DNA of 64,000 nt. Origin: Aureimonas flava. Its GTDB lineage: Bacteria > Pseudomonadota > Alphaproteobacteria > Rhizobiales > Rhizobiaceae. Below are positions 32,289 through 40,534 of the stretch, piece after piece. Both the position numbers and the translations under genes were made by a program. Location of the stretch: assembly GCF_003583935.1 (NCBI RefSeq), contig NZ_QYRN01000006.1:186001-250000 (forward strand). The letters are read 5' to 3'. The first letter of the stretch is position 1, and every line of letters starts with the position of its first letter. A model generated the notes under the pieces. The model saw only the letters and a program-made list of their open reading frames with translations. It was not told the DNA's origin and did not search any database.

Positions 32289-32469
32289 GAACCCTTCCGC
32301 CGGCCCCACCCTCGCCGACGGGCCGCGGGGCCGGTCTCCTCTTCGACAATCGCATCCGGCGGCTCGCACGGACCCCCTCGCCGGGGTCCGGCGCGCCTCC
32401 GCGCATCCCCGCTTGGCCGGTTCCGGCCCGCGCGGGCCTATCCAGGGCATCCATTCAGGGAGGAAGAGC

Positions 32470-33195
32470 ATGAGCAGAGTTGCGATCGTGACGGGCGGCT
32501 CGCGTGGAATCGGCGCCGCGGTCTCCAAGGCGCTCAAGGACGCCGGCTACAAGGTGGCCGCCAACTATGCCGGCAACGAGGACGCGGCGAACGCCTTCAA
32601 GGCGGAGACCGGCATCGACGTGTTCCGCTGGGACGTCTCGGACTACGCCTCCTGCGGCGAGGGCATCGCCCGGGTCGAGGCGGCGCTCGGGCCCGTCGAC
32701 ATCCTGGTCAACAACGCCGGCATCACCCGCGACGCGATGTTCCACAAGATGACGCCGGAGCAGTGGGGCCAGGTCATCGGGACCAACCTCACGGGCCTCT
32801 TCAACATGACGCGGCAGGTCTGGGAGGGCATGCGCGGGCGCAAGTTCGGGCGCGTCGTCAACATCTCCTCGATCAACGGCCAGAAGGGGCAGGCGGGCCA
32901 GGCCAACTACTCGGCCGCCAAGGCCGGCGACATCGGCTTCACCAAGGCGCTGGCGCAGGAGGGCGCGCGCGCCGGCATCACCGTGAACGCGATCTGCCCC
33001 GGCTATATCGGCACCGAGATGGTGCGCGCGATCGACGAGAAGGTGCTGGCCGAGCGCATTCTGCCCCACATTCCGGTCGGTCGCCTCGGCGAACCGGAGG
33101 AGATCGCCCGCAGCGTCCTCTACCTCGTGGCCGACGAAGCCGGGTTCATCACCGGATCGACGCTGACGATCAACGGCGGCCAGTACTTCCACTGA
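32470..33195 (+). CDS. phaB: Acetoacetyl-CoA reductase
   Basis: A 241-residue short-chain dehydrogenase with the nucleotide motif TGGSRGIGAAV, NNAGITRD and the active-site YSAAKAG. It reduces acetoacetyl-CoA to (R)-3-hydroxybutyryl-CoA, the PHB monomer. GGAGGAAG lies before the ATG. It is 181 bases after phaA; the gap shows no clear promoter or terminator, so co-transcription is likely. Confidence 0.94.
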   Translation: MSRVAIVTGGSRGIGAAVSKALKDAGYKVAANYAGNEDAANAFKAETGIDVFRWDVSDYASCGEGIARVEAALGPVDILVNNAGITRDAMFHKMTPEQWGQVIGTNLTGLFNMTRQVWEGMRGRKFGRVVNISSINGQKGQAGQANYSAAKAGDIGFTKALAQEGARAGITVNAICPGYIGTEMVRAIDEKVLAERILPHIPVGRLGEPEEIARSVLYLVADEAGFITGSTLTINGGQYFH

Positions 33196-33220
33196 CCCTC
33201 GCAGCGTCGTGACCGAGGCG

Positions 33221-33253
33221 CGGGAGGAACCGAAACGGTCCTCCCGTGTTTTT
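33221..33253 (+). terminator. Rho-independent terminator after phaB
   Basis: A hairpin of CGGGAGGA-ACC with GGT-CCTCCCG (one bulged A), a 5-base loop and a following GTTTTT. It is well placed to end the phaAB transcript. Confidence 0.75.
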
Positions 33254-33321
33254 CCCCGCGATATCGGGCGCGCGATTCTTCGGACGATACGGCGCCTTTG
33301 TTTCTTCGTGGAGGATTTCTC

Positions 33322-33669
33322 ATGATCCGCAAGCATCTGACCATCGCCGTCCTGGCGGCCGCCGCCATCGCGAGCGCCGCGCCCGCCATGGCCCAGGGCA
33401 TCGAGATCGGCCGCGACGGCGTCCGCCTCGTGGACCCCAACAGCCGCAACAGCGACATGCGCCGCGACGACATGCGACGCGACGACCGCCGTGGCCGCGA
33501 GATCGGCGAGCGTGACGCCGTGCGCATCGCGCGCGCCGAGGGCGTGCGGGAGGTGGACGACGTGCGACGCACCAGCCGCTCGTACCGCGTGATCGGCACC
33601 GATCGTCGCGGCGACGACATCCAGGTCGACATCGACCGCCGCAGCGGCGACGTGATCGGCGTCCGCTGA
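33322..33669 (+). CDS. Secreted PepSY-like protein, copy 1
   Basis: A 115-residue protein with a signal peptide (TIAVLAAAAIASAAPAMAQ) and a C-terminal PepSY-like segment (ERDAVRIARAEGVREVDDV then DDIQVDIDRRSGDVIGVR). The middle (residues 40-65) is Arg/Asp-rich. A clear GGAGG stands before the chosen ATG; an ATG eight codons upstream lacks one. PepSY-type domains are found in periplasmic protease inhibitors and sensors, but no role is known for this protein. A paralogue follows. Confidence 0.75.
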   Translation: MIRKHLTIAVLAAAAIASAAPAMAQGIEIGRDGVRLVDPNSRNSDMRRDDMRRDDRRGREIGERDAVRIARAEGVREVDDVRRTSRSYRVIGTDRRGDDIQVDIDRRSGDVIGVR

Positions 33670-33691
33670 TCGGCACCGCGACCGTATCGGC

Positions 33692-33725
33692 AAAGGGCGG
33701 GTCGCCTCGGCGGTCCGCCCTTTTT
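33692..33725 (+). terminator. Rho-independent terminator after the first PepSY-like gene
   Basis: A 9-bp stem (AAAGGGCGG / CCGCCCTTT) with a 14-base loop, running into a T tract (TTTTT). Confidence 0.8.
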
Positions 33726-33809
33726 CGCGTCTGGACCGCGCTTCGTCTTGAAGCCGCCACGGAGGCGAACAATTTTGCCGGCCATGGGACGTCGTTTCAC
33801 GGGACCTTC

Positions 33810-34163
33810 ATGACGAAACCGTTGCGCCTTTCGCTCGCTCTGGCCGCCTGCCTCGTGGCCGCCAGCGCGCCCGCCCTTTCGCAGACGCTGGAACTCGGGA
33901 CCAACGGGCTGCGCGTCCTGCCCGACGATCGTCGCGGGCCGGACTACGACCGCGACCGTCGGCCGCCGCCGCCGCCGCGCGGCCCCCCGCCGGGCATTTC
34001 CGAGCGAGAGGCGGCACGGATCGCGCGCTCGGAAGGCATGCGCGAGATCGACGACGTGTTCCGTCAGCGTCGCACCGTCCGCGTCGAGGGCGCCGACCGG
34101 CGCGGCTACGACATGACGGTGATCCTCGACGCGCGCACCGGCGACGTCATCGACGTGCGCTGA
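33810..34163 (+). CDS. Secreted PepSY-like protein, copy 2
   Basis: A 117-residue protein with a signal peptide (LSLALAACLVAASAPALSQ), a Pro/Arg-rich linker (DRRPPPPPRGPPPG) and the same C-terminal pattern as the preceding gene (SEREAARIARSEGMREIDDV, then DARTGDVIDVR). The two are tandem duplicates separated by a terminator, and so are probably transcribed independently. Function unknown. Confidence 0.72.
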   Translation: MTKPLRLSLALAACLVAASAPALSQTLELGTNGLRVLPDDRRGPDYDRDRRPPPPPRGPPPGISEREAARIARSEGMREIDDVFRQRRTVRVEGADRRGYDMTVILDARTGDVIDVR

Positions 34164-34219
34164 CGCGCCGGACGCGGGGATTTGCGTTTCGTCCATCCCG
34201 TCCCACCTATGGTGCGATC

Positions 34220-37200
34220 ATGATGGACAGCCACTTCCCCGCCAAGCCGACGCGCCGCTCCGAAGCCGGGGCAGGGGGGCACGGCGTCACCGCCGTGCTC
34301 GGCCCCACCAACACCGGCAAGACCTTCCTCGCGATCGAGCGGATGGTCGCCCATTCGTCCGGCGTCATCGGCCTGCCGCTGCGGCTCCTGGCGCGCGAGG
34401 TCTATCAGCGCGTCGTGGAGCGCGTGGGCGCCGGCGCGGTCTCGCTGATCACCGGCGAGGAGAAGATCAAGCCGCCCAACGCGCGCTACCAGGTCTGCAC
34501 GGTGGAGGCGATGCCGCGCGAGCCGGGCGCCGCCTTCGTGGCGATCGACGAGGTGCAGCTTGCCGCCGACCTGGAGCGCGGCCACGTCTTCACCGACCGC
34601 ATCCTCCACGCGCGCGGGCGCGAGGAAACGCTGCTCCTCGGCTCCTCCACCATGCGCGGCGTGCTGGAGCGGCTCCTGCCGGGCATCCAGTGCGTCACGC
34701 GCCCGCGCATGTCGCAGCTCCTCTATGCCGGCTCCAAGAAGATCACGCGCCTGCCGCGCCGTTCGGCCATCGTCGCCTTCTCCACCGAGGAGGTCTATGC
34801 GATCGCCGAGCTGATCCGCCGGCAGCGGGGCGGAGCGGCGGTGGTGCTCGGTGCCCTCAGTCCGCGCACGCGCAACGCCCAGGTCGAACTCTACCAGAAC
34901 GGCGAGGTGGAGTTTCTGGTGGCGACCGACGCGATCGGGATGGGGCTCAACCTCGACGTCGACCACGTCGCCTTCGCGCAGGATTGGAAATACGACGGAT
35001 ACCAGTATCGCCAGCTCAATCCCGCCGAATACGGCCAGATCGCCGGCCGGGCCGGGCGCCACGTGCGCGACGGGACGTTCGGCGTCACCGGCCGCGTCGA
35101 TCCCCTGCCGCAGGATCTCGCCGAATCGATCGAGGCGCACGACTTCGCCTCGGTGAAGGTGGTGCAATGGCGCTCTCGCGCGCTCGACTTCGCCTCCGTC
35201 GAGGCGCTGCGGGCGAGCCTCGACGCGCCACCCTCCGGCTCCGACCTCGCCCGCTCGCTTCCGGCCGTCGACCAGCGCGCGCTGGAGTTCCTGTCGCGCG
35301 ACGACGCGGTGATGGCGAAGGCGGTCGGCGCCCGCAACGTCGAGCTCCTGTGGGAGGCCTGCAAGCTGCCGGACTACCGGCGCATCGCGCCCGCGCAGCA
35401 TGCCGAGATCATCGCCTCCGTCTATGCCGACCTCGTGCGGCGGGGCCACGTGGCCGAGGACTACATGGCCGAGCAGGTCCGGCGGGCGGATCTTGCCGAG
35501 GGCGACATCGATACCCTGTCCCAGCGGATCGCGGAAATCCGAACCTGGACCTACATCTCGCACAGGCCCGGCTGGCTGGCGGATCCGACACACTGGCAGG
35601 AAAAGACCAAGGCAATCGAAGACCGCCTGTCTGACGCGTTGCACGAGCGGTTGACGAAACGCTTCGTAGATCGCAGGACAAGCGTTCTGATGAGGCGGCT
35701 GAGAGAGAGCGCATTCATGGAAGCTGAAATCGGCGGCGACGGCACCGTGCGCGTTGAAGGCCACGAGGTCGGTGAGCTGCAGGGGTTCAGGTTCACGCCG
35801 GACACCAAGTCCGACGGCCCGGATGCCAAGGCCGTGCGCGCCGCCGCGCAGAAGGCGCTCGGCGGCGAGTACGACAAGCGCGCCGAGCGCTTCGCCAACG
35901 CGCCCAACGGCGACCTGGCGATCGGCTCCGATGCGTTGGTGCGCTGGCTCGGCGCGCCGGTGGCCTCGCTCGCCGCGGGCGACGACCCGCTGAAGCCGCG
36001 TGTCGTGTTGCTCGCCGACGAGCAACTCGCGGGCCCCGCCCGCGACAAGGTCGCCCAGCGCGCCGAGCGTTTCGTCACCTACCAGGTCTCGACCGTCCTG
36101 AAGCCGCTGGCCGACCTGCGCGATGCCGAGGGCGTCGAGGGCGCCGCGCGCGGCATCGCGTATCGCCTCTACGAGAGTTTCGGCCTTCTCCAGCGTCGCG
36201 ACGTCGCCGAGGAGGTCCGTGGGCTGGACCAGGACGCGCGCGCCGCGCTGCGGCGGCTGGGCGTTCGCTTCGGCGCCTACCACATCTTCGTGCCTGCGCT
36301 GGTGAAGCCGGCCCCGGCCGCGCTGATGACGCTCCTCTGGTCGATCGCCCACGACGGGCGCGACAAGGCGGGCTTCGGCGAGGTGACGCAGCTTCTCGCC
36401 ACCGGGCGCACCTCCGTGGCGCCGGACCCGAGCTTCGACCCGGTGTTCTACGCTTTGTCGGGCTATCGTCCGCTCGGGCGCCGCGCGGTGCGGGTCGACA
36501 TCCTGGAGCGCCTGGCCGACCTCATTCGTCCGGCTCTCGCCTGGACGCCGGGTGCCGCCAAGCGCCCGGACGGCGCCTTCAACGGGCGCGAGTTCATCGT
36601 CACCCCGGCCATGATGTCGATCCTCGGCGCGACCGCCGACGACATGGACGAGATCCTGAAAGGGCTTGGCTACCGCTCGCACGCGCTGCCCCAGACCGAG
36701 GTCGAGGCCGAACTGGCGCGCCAGGATGAGGCGCAGGCCGCCAAGGTGGCCAGTGAGACTCCCGCCGCGGTCGCGTCGACCGCCGACGAAGCGCCCGCCG
36801 ACGAAGCGCCTGCCGCCGGGGCCGACGAGGCGCAGGCCGAGGCCGTGGTCGAGCCCGCCGTGGCGGAGGAGGCCGAAGCGCCGGCGGAGATTGCCGAGGC
36901 CGAGGCGACTGCGACGCAGTCCGCTCCGACGGAGGCCGAGGTCGAGCCGGCCTCGGAGCCCATCGAAGCCACGCCTGCCGCCGCCGAGGGCGCGGCCGAG
37001 GCCGAGCCGGTCAAGATGGTTCTCCTGTGGAAGCCCTCGCGCGGCGAGGGGCGTGGCGGCCGGCCGCAGGGGCGCGGCAACCAGCGCCCGCAGGGGCGCG
37101 GGCCGGGCGCGCGCGGCGACGGGGCCGCGGGCGAGGCCGGCGGCGAGCGCGGCGGGGCGCGGCACGGGCGCCGCGACGGCGGCAAGCCGGGCCGGGGCCG

Positions 37201-37420
37201 ACGCGAGCGCGGCGACGGAGCGGGCGACGAGCGCCGCGAGGATCGCGGCGGACAGGATCGCGGTGGACAGGGACGGGGCGGACGTCCCCCCTTCGGCAAG
37301 GAGCGCGAGGGATCGCGCCCGGCGCCCGACGCGCGGCGGCCGGAGCGGGCGAACAAGCCGATCGATCCCGATTCGCCCTTCGCCAAGCTGGCGGCGCTCA
37401 AGGACAAGCTCGGCAAGTAG
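34220..37420 (+). CDS. SUV3/MgpS-like ATP-dependent RNA/DNA helicase with low-complexity tail
   Basis: A 1066-residue helicase related to mitochondrial SUV3. Walker A is GPTNTGKTF (Lys34) and the DEAD-box equivalent is Asp110-Glu-Val-Gln (AIDEVQLAAD). Motif VI is QIAGRAGRHVRDG. From about residue 840 it becomes an Ala/Glu/Pro-rich linker and ends in an Arg/Gly-rich tail (RGG-like repeats), suited to RNA binding. Members in alphaproteobacteria are usually followed by an S4-domain gene, as here, 15 bases downstream. A role in RNA metabolism is inferred. Confidence 0.87.
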   Translation: MMDSHFPAKPTRRSEAGAGGHGVTAVLGPTNTGKTFLAIERMVAHSSGVIGLPLRLLAREVYQRVVERVGAGAVSLITGEEKIKPPNARYQVCTVEAMPREPGAAFVAIDEVQLAADLERGHVFTDRILHARGREETLLLGSSTMRGVLERLLPGIQCVTRPRMSQLLYAGSKKITRLPRRSAIVAFSTEEVYAIAELIRRQRGGAAVVLGALSPRTRNAQVELYQNGEVEFLVATDAIGMGLNLDVDHVAFAQDWKYDGYQYRQLNPAEYGQIAGRAGRHVRDGTFGVTGRVDPLPQDLAESIEAHDFASVKVVQWRSRALDFASVEALRASLDAPPSGSDLARSLPAVDQRALEFLSRDDAVMAKAVGARNVELLWEACKLPDYRRIAPAQHAEIIASVYADLVRRGHVAEDYMAEQVRRADLAEGDIDTLSQRIAEIRTWTYISHRPGWLADPTHWQEKTKAIEDRLSDALHERLTKRFVDRRTSVLMRRLRESAFMEAEIGGDGTVRVEGHEVGELQGFRFTPDTKSDGPDAKAVRAAAQKALGGEYDKRAERFANAPNGDLAIGSDALVRWLGAPVASLAAGDDPLKPRVVLLADEQLAGPARDKVAQRAERFVTYQVSTVLKPLADLRDAEGVEGAARGIAYRLYESFGLLQRRDVAEEVRGLDQDARAALRRLGVRFGAYHIFVPALVKPAPAALMTLLWSIAHDGRDKAGFGEVTQLLATGRTSVAPDPSFDPVFYALSGYRPLGRRAVRVDILERLADLIRPALAWTPGAAKRPDGAFNGREFIVTPAMMSILGATADDMDEILKGLGYRSHALPQTEVEAELARQDEAQAAKVASETPAAVASTADEAPADEAPAAGADEAQAEAVVEPAVAEEAEAPAEIAEAEATATQSAPTEAEVEPASEPIEATPAAAEGAAEAEPVKMVLLWKPSRGEGRGGRPQGRGNQRPQGRGPGARGDGAAGEAGGERGGARHGRRDGGKPGRGRRERGDGAGDERREDRGGQDRGGQGRGGRPPFGKEREGSRPAPDARRPERANKPIDPDSPFAKLAALKDKLGK

Positions 37421-37435
37421 GGACGGCGAGGGCGC

Positions 37436-37744
37436 ATGGCGGCAGGCGAGCAGCGCATCGACAAATGGCTGTTCTTCGCGCGCGTCGTCAAATCGCGCAG
37501 TCTCGCCCAAAAGCTCGCCGTGTCCGGCGCGGTCCGCGTCAACCGCGAGAAGATCTCGCACGCCGCCCGGCTGGTGAGGCCGGGCGACGTGCTGACCATC
37601 TCCATCCATGACCGGGTCCGTGTCCTCAAGGTGCTGGATTCGGGCGAGCGGCGAGGCCCCGCGCCCGAGGCCGCGCTCCTGTTCCAGGACCTGACGCCGC
37701 CGCGCACCGACGCCGTGCCGCCGGCCGCAGCCGAGGACGGCTGA
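37436..37744 (+). CDS. S4-domain RNA-binding protein (Hsp15/HslR-like)
   Basis: A 102-residue protein with an S4 fold near the N-terminus ([22 protein letters not shown] in two pieces around Phe14, then [10 protein letters not shown]). This resembles Hsp15, which binds stalled 50S subunits carrying peptidyl-tRNA. It is in the same operon as the SUV3-like helicase, which supports an RNA-linked function. The acidic C-terminal 20 residues are variable. Confidence 0.85.
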   Translation: MAAGEQRIDKWLFFARVVKSRSLAQKLAVSGAVRVNREKISHAARLVRPGDVLTISIHDRVRVLKVLDSGERRGPAPEAALLFQDLTPPRTDAVPPAAAEDG

Positions 37745-37937
37745 CGGGACGACCCGTCCGCGCAAAGACATTCCCCGGATCGGCCTCGTCGCGCCTTTTC
37801 TCGCTCTTGCAACCGCACGGGCTAGGCGATACCTCCGCCCTTGGAGCGGTTCCAGGTCCCGTGGGGGCCGGATCGGCTTCGATCCGCAACCATCGCACTG
37901 TTGCCACGTTGCGGGCCATCAGTTCCGGGAATTCGCC

Positions 37938-38276
37938 ATGACCTATGTCGTCACCGACAATTGCATCCGCTGCAAGTACATGGACTGTGTGGAAGTGTGT
38001 CCGGTGGACTGCTTCTACGAGGGTGACAACATGCTCGTCATCCATCCGGACGAATGCATCGACTGCGGCGTGTGCGAGCCGGAATGCCCGGCGGAAGCGA
38101 TCAAGCCCGACACCGAGCCCAATCTCGACAACTGGCTGAAGGTCAACGCCGAGTACGCCGAGAAGTGGCCCAACATCACGGTGAAGCGCGATCCGCCGGA
38201 CGACGCCAAGGCGATGGACGGGGTCGAAGGCAAGTTCGAGAAGTTCTTCTCCGCCGAGCCCGGCCAGGGCGACTGA
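37938..38276 (+). CDS. fdxA: Ferredoxin FdxA (7Fe type)
   Basis: A 112-residue ferredoxin with two clusters near the N-terminus: [18 protein letters not shown] and [13 protein letters not shown], giving ligands for a 3Fe-4S and a 4Fe-4S centre. The length and the acidic C-terminal half ([19 protein letters not shown]) are typical of FdxA of alphaproteobacteria. It transfers electrons in the cytosol; partners are unknown. fdxA upstream of carD is a conserved arrangement in rhizobia. Confidence 0.95.
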   Translation: MTYVVTDNCIRCKYMDCVEVCPVDCFYEGDNMLVIHPDECIDCGVCEPECPAEAIKPDTEPNLDNWLKVNAEYAEKWPNITVKRDPPDDAKAMDGVEGKFEKFFSAEPGQGD

Positions 38277-38686
38277 CGCCGCCCGCTCTTCGGGGGAGTC
38301 CCTGCCGACGCACGCGACGGGCGTGCGTCGCACCTTTGCGCGTGTGTGCGCGATGTCGCGATGCGACGCGATCCTGGGACGCGCTTCGCCGACCGCAGCC
38401 ATATGCGTAAGTCGGTTGAAATTTCCAGCGCGATAGGGTATTATTTGTGCAACAGTCGAACGTCGGATGAAGGTCGCGAGACCTGTTCCGGCGTCATGGT
38501 GCTTCTGAAAGGCTCTCCTCCCGTTCGCCCCGTCCACCAGCGCTCATTCCGGGCGCCGATGGGGTTTGCGAAGGGGGTTCCCGAAGTTCCGGGCTGCGGC
38601 CGGCCTCCGAACCGGGATGCTCAATCCGCGACCCTTGGGTCGTTTCGTGCATAGCGATCTTCCCCGCTCTGCACAACAGGGAGTTT
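38277..38686. other. Long intergenic region and leader before carD
   Basis: No gene is convincing here; short open frames have no codon bias or family match. The first 120 bases are GC-rich. An A/T-rich patch then carries a clear sigma-70 type promoter (listed separately), and the remaining 240 or so bases form a long untranslated leader up to carD. No riboswitch family was recognised in it. Confidence 0.5.
38416..38444 (+). promoter_or_regulatory. Sigma-70-type promoter for carD
   Basis: TTGAAA (-35) and TATTAT (-10) are separated by exactly 17 bases, a strong match in a GC-rich genome. It points toward carD, about 243 bases before the ATG, so the mRNA would have a leader of about 235 bases. 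Confidence 0.65.
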
Positions 38687-39292
38687 ATGAAGCGTATGAG
38701 CAGTCAGAAGAAGACCTCCCAGCGCCAGGGTTTCAAGACCGGCGAGAGCATCGTCTACCCGGCTCACGGCGTCGGCCAGATCGTTGCGATCGAGGAGCAG
38801 GTGGTCGCGGGCATGAAGCTCGAACTCTTCGTGATCGACTTCGAGAAGGACAAGATGCGCCTGAAGGTGCCGGTCGCGAAGGCGGAATCGGTTGGCATGC
38901 GCAAGCTGTCCGAGACCGACTTCGTGGAGCGTGCGCTCAAGGTCGTGCAGGGCCGCGCGCGCGTGAAGCGCACCATGTGGAGCCGCCGCGCCCAGGAATA
39001 CGACGCGAAGATCAACTCGGGCGACCTGATCTCGATCGCCGAGGTTGTGCGCGATCTCTACCGCGCCGAGTCGCAGCCCGAGCAGTCCTACTCGGAGCGC
39101 CAGCTCTACGAGGCGGCCCTCGGCCGCATGGCGCGCGAACTGGCCGCCGTCAACGAGGTGAGCGAGACCGAGGCCGTTCGCCTCATCGAGGTGAACCTCA
39201 ACAAGGGCCCGAAGCGCGGCCCCAAGACCGCCGATGACGCGGATGTTGAGGACGAGGACGAGGTGGACGTCGAGGCCGAGCAGGCCGCCTGA
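38687..39292 (+). CDS. carD: CarD-family transcriptional regulator
   Basis: A 201-residue protein with the N-terminal RNA-polymerase-interacting Tudor-like domain (GESIVYPAHGVGQIVAIEEQ), followed by the helical CarD DNA-binding region (VKRTMWSRRAQEYDAKINSG, YSERQLYEAALGRMARELA). CarD stabilises open complexes at rRNA and other promoters. The acidic C-terminus (about residues 180-201) is longer than in the mycobacterial protein. GGGAG precedes the ATG. Confidence 0.93.
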   Translation: MKRMSSQKKTSQRQGFKTGESIVYPAHGVGQIVAIEEQVVAGMKLELFVIDFEKDKMRLKVPVAKAESVGMRKLSETDFVERALKVVQGRARVKRTMWSRRAQEYDAKINSGDLISIAEVVRDLYRAESQPEQSYSERQLYEAALGRMARELAAVNEVSETEAVRLIEVNLNKGPKRGPKTADDADVEDEDEVDVEAEQAA

Positions 39293-39320
39293 CCGTCCCG
39301 GACTTCGCGAGACGCCGATC

Positions 39321-39350
39321 GCCGGCCGCTGGTTTCAGCGGCCGGCTTTT
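39321..39350 (+). terminator. Rho-independent terminator after carD
   Basis: A perfect 10-bp stem (GCCGGCCGCT / AGCGGCCGGC), a 6-base loop and a following TTTTCTTT. Confidence 0.85.
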
Positions 39351-39482
39351 CTTTGCCCTGCGGCAGTGCTAGAGATCGTCAAGCGGTCGAGATCGATCTC
39401 CCGCCGATTCCTCACTTTTTCTGACTCTCCCCTTTCCTTGGCCGAGGCTTGCCTATTTCGCCGAAAAAACTTTCCCATCGCG

Positions 39483-39507
39483 GGAACGTTCGGCCCGGCC
39501 GCCCGTT
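39483..39507 (+). promoter_or_regulatory. Sigma-EcfG (RpoE2) promoter of rpoH
   Basis: GGAAC and CGTT are separated by exactly 16 bases, an exact match to the alphaproteobacterial EcfG consensus, ending 83 bases before the rpoH start. In Sinorhizobium and Rhodobacter the second rpoH gene is under an ECF sigma of the stress response, so this agrees with the rpoH2-like protein. Confidence 0.72.
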
Positions 39508-39590
39508 TCCGGTTCGGTGGCACAGTTTCCTTCTGGAAACGCCGTGTCGAAACTCATCGCGTTCATGCGTGACATGGAAGGTCCGGGCCC

Positions 39591-40457
39591 ATGAAATCCC
39601 AATCGACGCGTCGTCACCTCATCCAAGCTGCGATGGCCGCCCCCTACCTGCAGCGTGAGGAGGAATACGAACTCGCGGTGCGTTGGAAGGAGCACCAGGA
39701 CCAGGCCGCCCTTCACCGGATCACCTCCGCGCACATGCGCCTCGTGATCTCCATGGCCGCGAAGTTCCGTCATTTCGGGCTCGCGATGAACGATCTGATC
39801 CAGGAAGGGCATGTCGGCCTCCTGGAGGCGGCGGCCCGTTTCGAGCCGGAGCGCGAGGTGCGCTTCTCGACCTATGCCACGTGGTGGATCCGGGCTTCGA
39901 TCCAGGACTACATCCTGCGCAACTGGTCGATCGTGCGCGGCGGCACGTCCTCGGCGCAGAAGGCGCTGTTCTTCAACCTGCGCCGCCTGCGCGCACGCCT
40001 CAACCAGGGCACGGAGAGCATCTCCAGCACGGAGATGTACCGCGAGATCGCGACCGCGCTGAAGGTTTCCGAAGGCGATGTCGCGCTGATGGATTCGCGC
40101 CTGTCGGGCCCCGATTCCTCGCTCAATGCGCCGTTGATGGAGGACGAATCCGGCTCGGCCGACCGGCAGGACTTCCTCGTCTCCAACGATCCGCTGCCGG
40201 ACGAGATGGTGTCCGCCTCGATCGACGACGAGCGGCGCGTGGTCTGGCTGCGCTCGGCGCTGGGCGTTCTCAGCGAGCGCGAGCTGAAGATCATCCGCGA
40301 ACGCCGCCTCCAGGACGACGGCGCGACGCTGGAGGCTCTGGGCTCCAAGCTCGGCATCTCGAAGGAGCGCGTGCGCCAGATCGAGACGCGGGCGATGGAG
40401 AAGCTGCGCGTGGCGCTGCTCCAGGCCAATCCCGACGAGGCGGCGTTCATCGCCTGA
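39591..40457 (+). CDS. rpoH: RNA polymerase sigma-32 family factor, RpoH2-like
   Basis: A 288-residue sigma-70-family protein. Region 2 contains MNDLIQEGHVGLLEAAARFEP and TYATWWIRASIQDYILRNW; the RpoH box follows (SSAQKALFFNLRRLRARL); region 4 has SKLGISKERVRQIETRAMEKL. The features match the RpoH2 branch of alphaproteobacteria, which is linked to oxidative and general stress as well as heat. The consensus EcfG promoter upstream supports that assignment. A terminator follows closely. Confidence 0.92.
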   Translation: MKSQSTRRHLIQAAMAAPYLQREEEYELAVRWKEHQDQAALHRITSAHMRLVISMAAKFRHFGLAMNDLIQEGHVGLLEAAARFEPEREVRFSTYATWWIRASIQDYILRNWSIVRGGTSSAQKALFFNLRRLRARLNQGTESISSTEMYREIATALKVSEGDVALMDSRLSGPDSSLNAPLMEDESGSADRQDFLVSNDPLPDEMVSASIDDERRVVWLRSALGVLSERELKIIRERRLQDDGATLEALGSKLGISKERVRQIETRAMEKLRVALLQANPDEAAFIA

Positions 40458-40482
40458 ACCCTGCCCCAGCCAAGGAGAAAAG

Positions 40483-40506
40483 GGCCGCCCGCGAGGCGGC
40501 CTTTTT
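40483..40506 (+). terminator. Rho-independent terminator after rpoH
   Basis: A 7-bp stem (GGCCGCC / GGCGGCC) with a 5-base loop, preceded by AAAAG and followed by TTTTT. It could also serve the convergent M48 gene, whose stop is 29 bases away. Confidence 0.85.
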
Positions 40507-40534
40507 CGTGGTGGGCCCCTGATGATGAAACCGG

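Noticed and set aside
33225-33253. A GGAAC-N16-TGTT element that might be an EcfG promoter for the PepSY-like gene
   Set aside because: It lies within the phaB terminator hairpin and departs from CGTT at one base, so the terminator explains the sequence. It cannot be excluded, but the support is weak.
34106-37771. An antisense open frame of about 1220 codons opposite the SUV3-like helicase
   Set aside because: No domain, low-complexity Arg/Gly/Leu composition, and the sense strand encodes a helicase with intact motifs; a GC-bias shadow.
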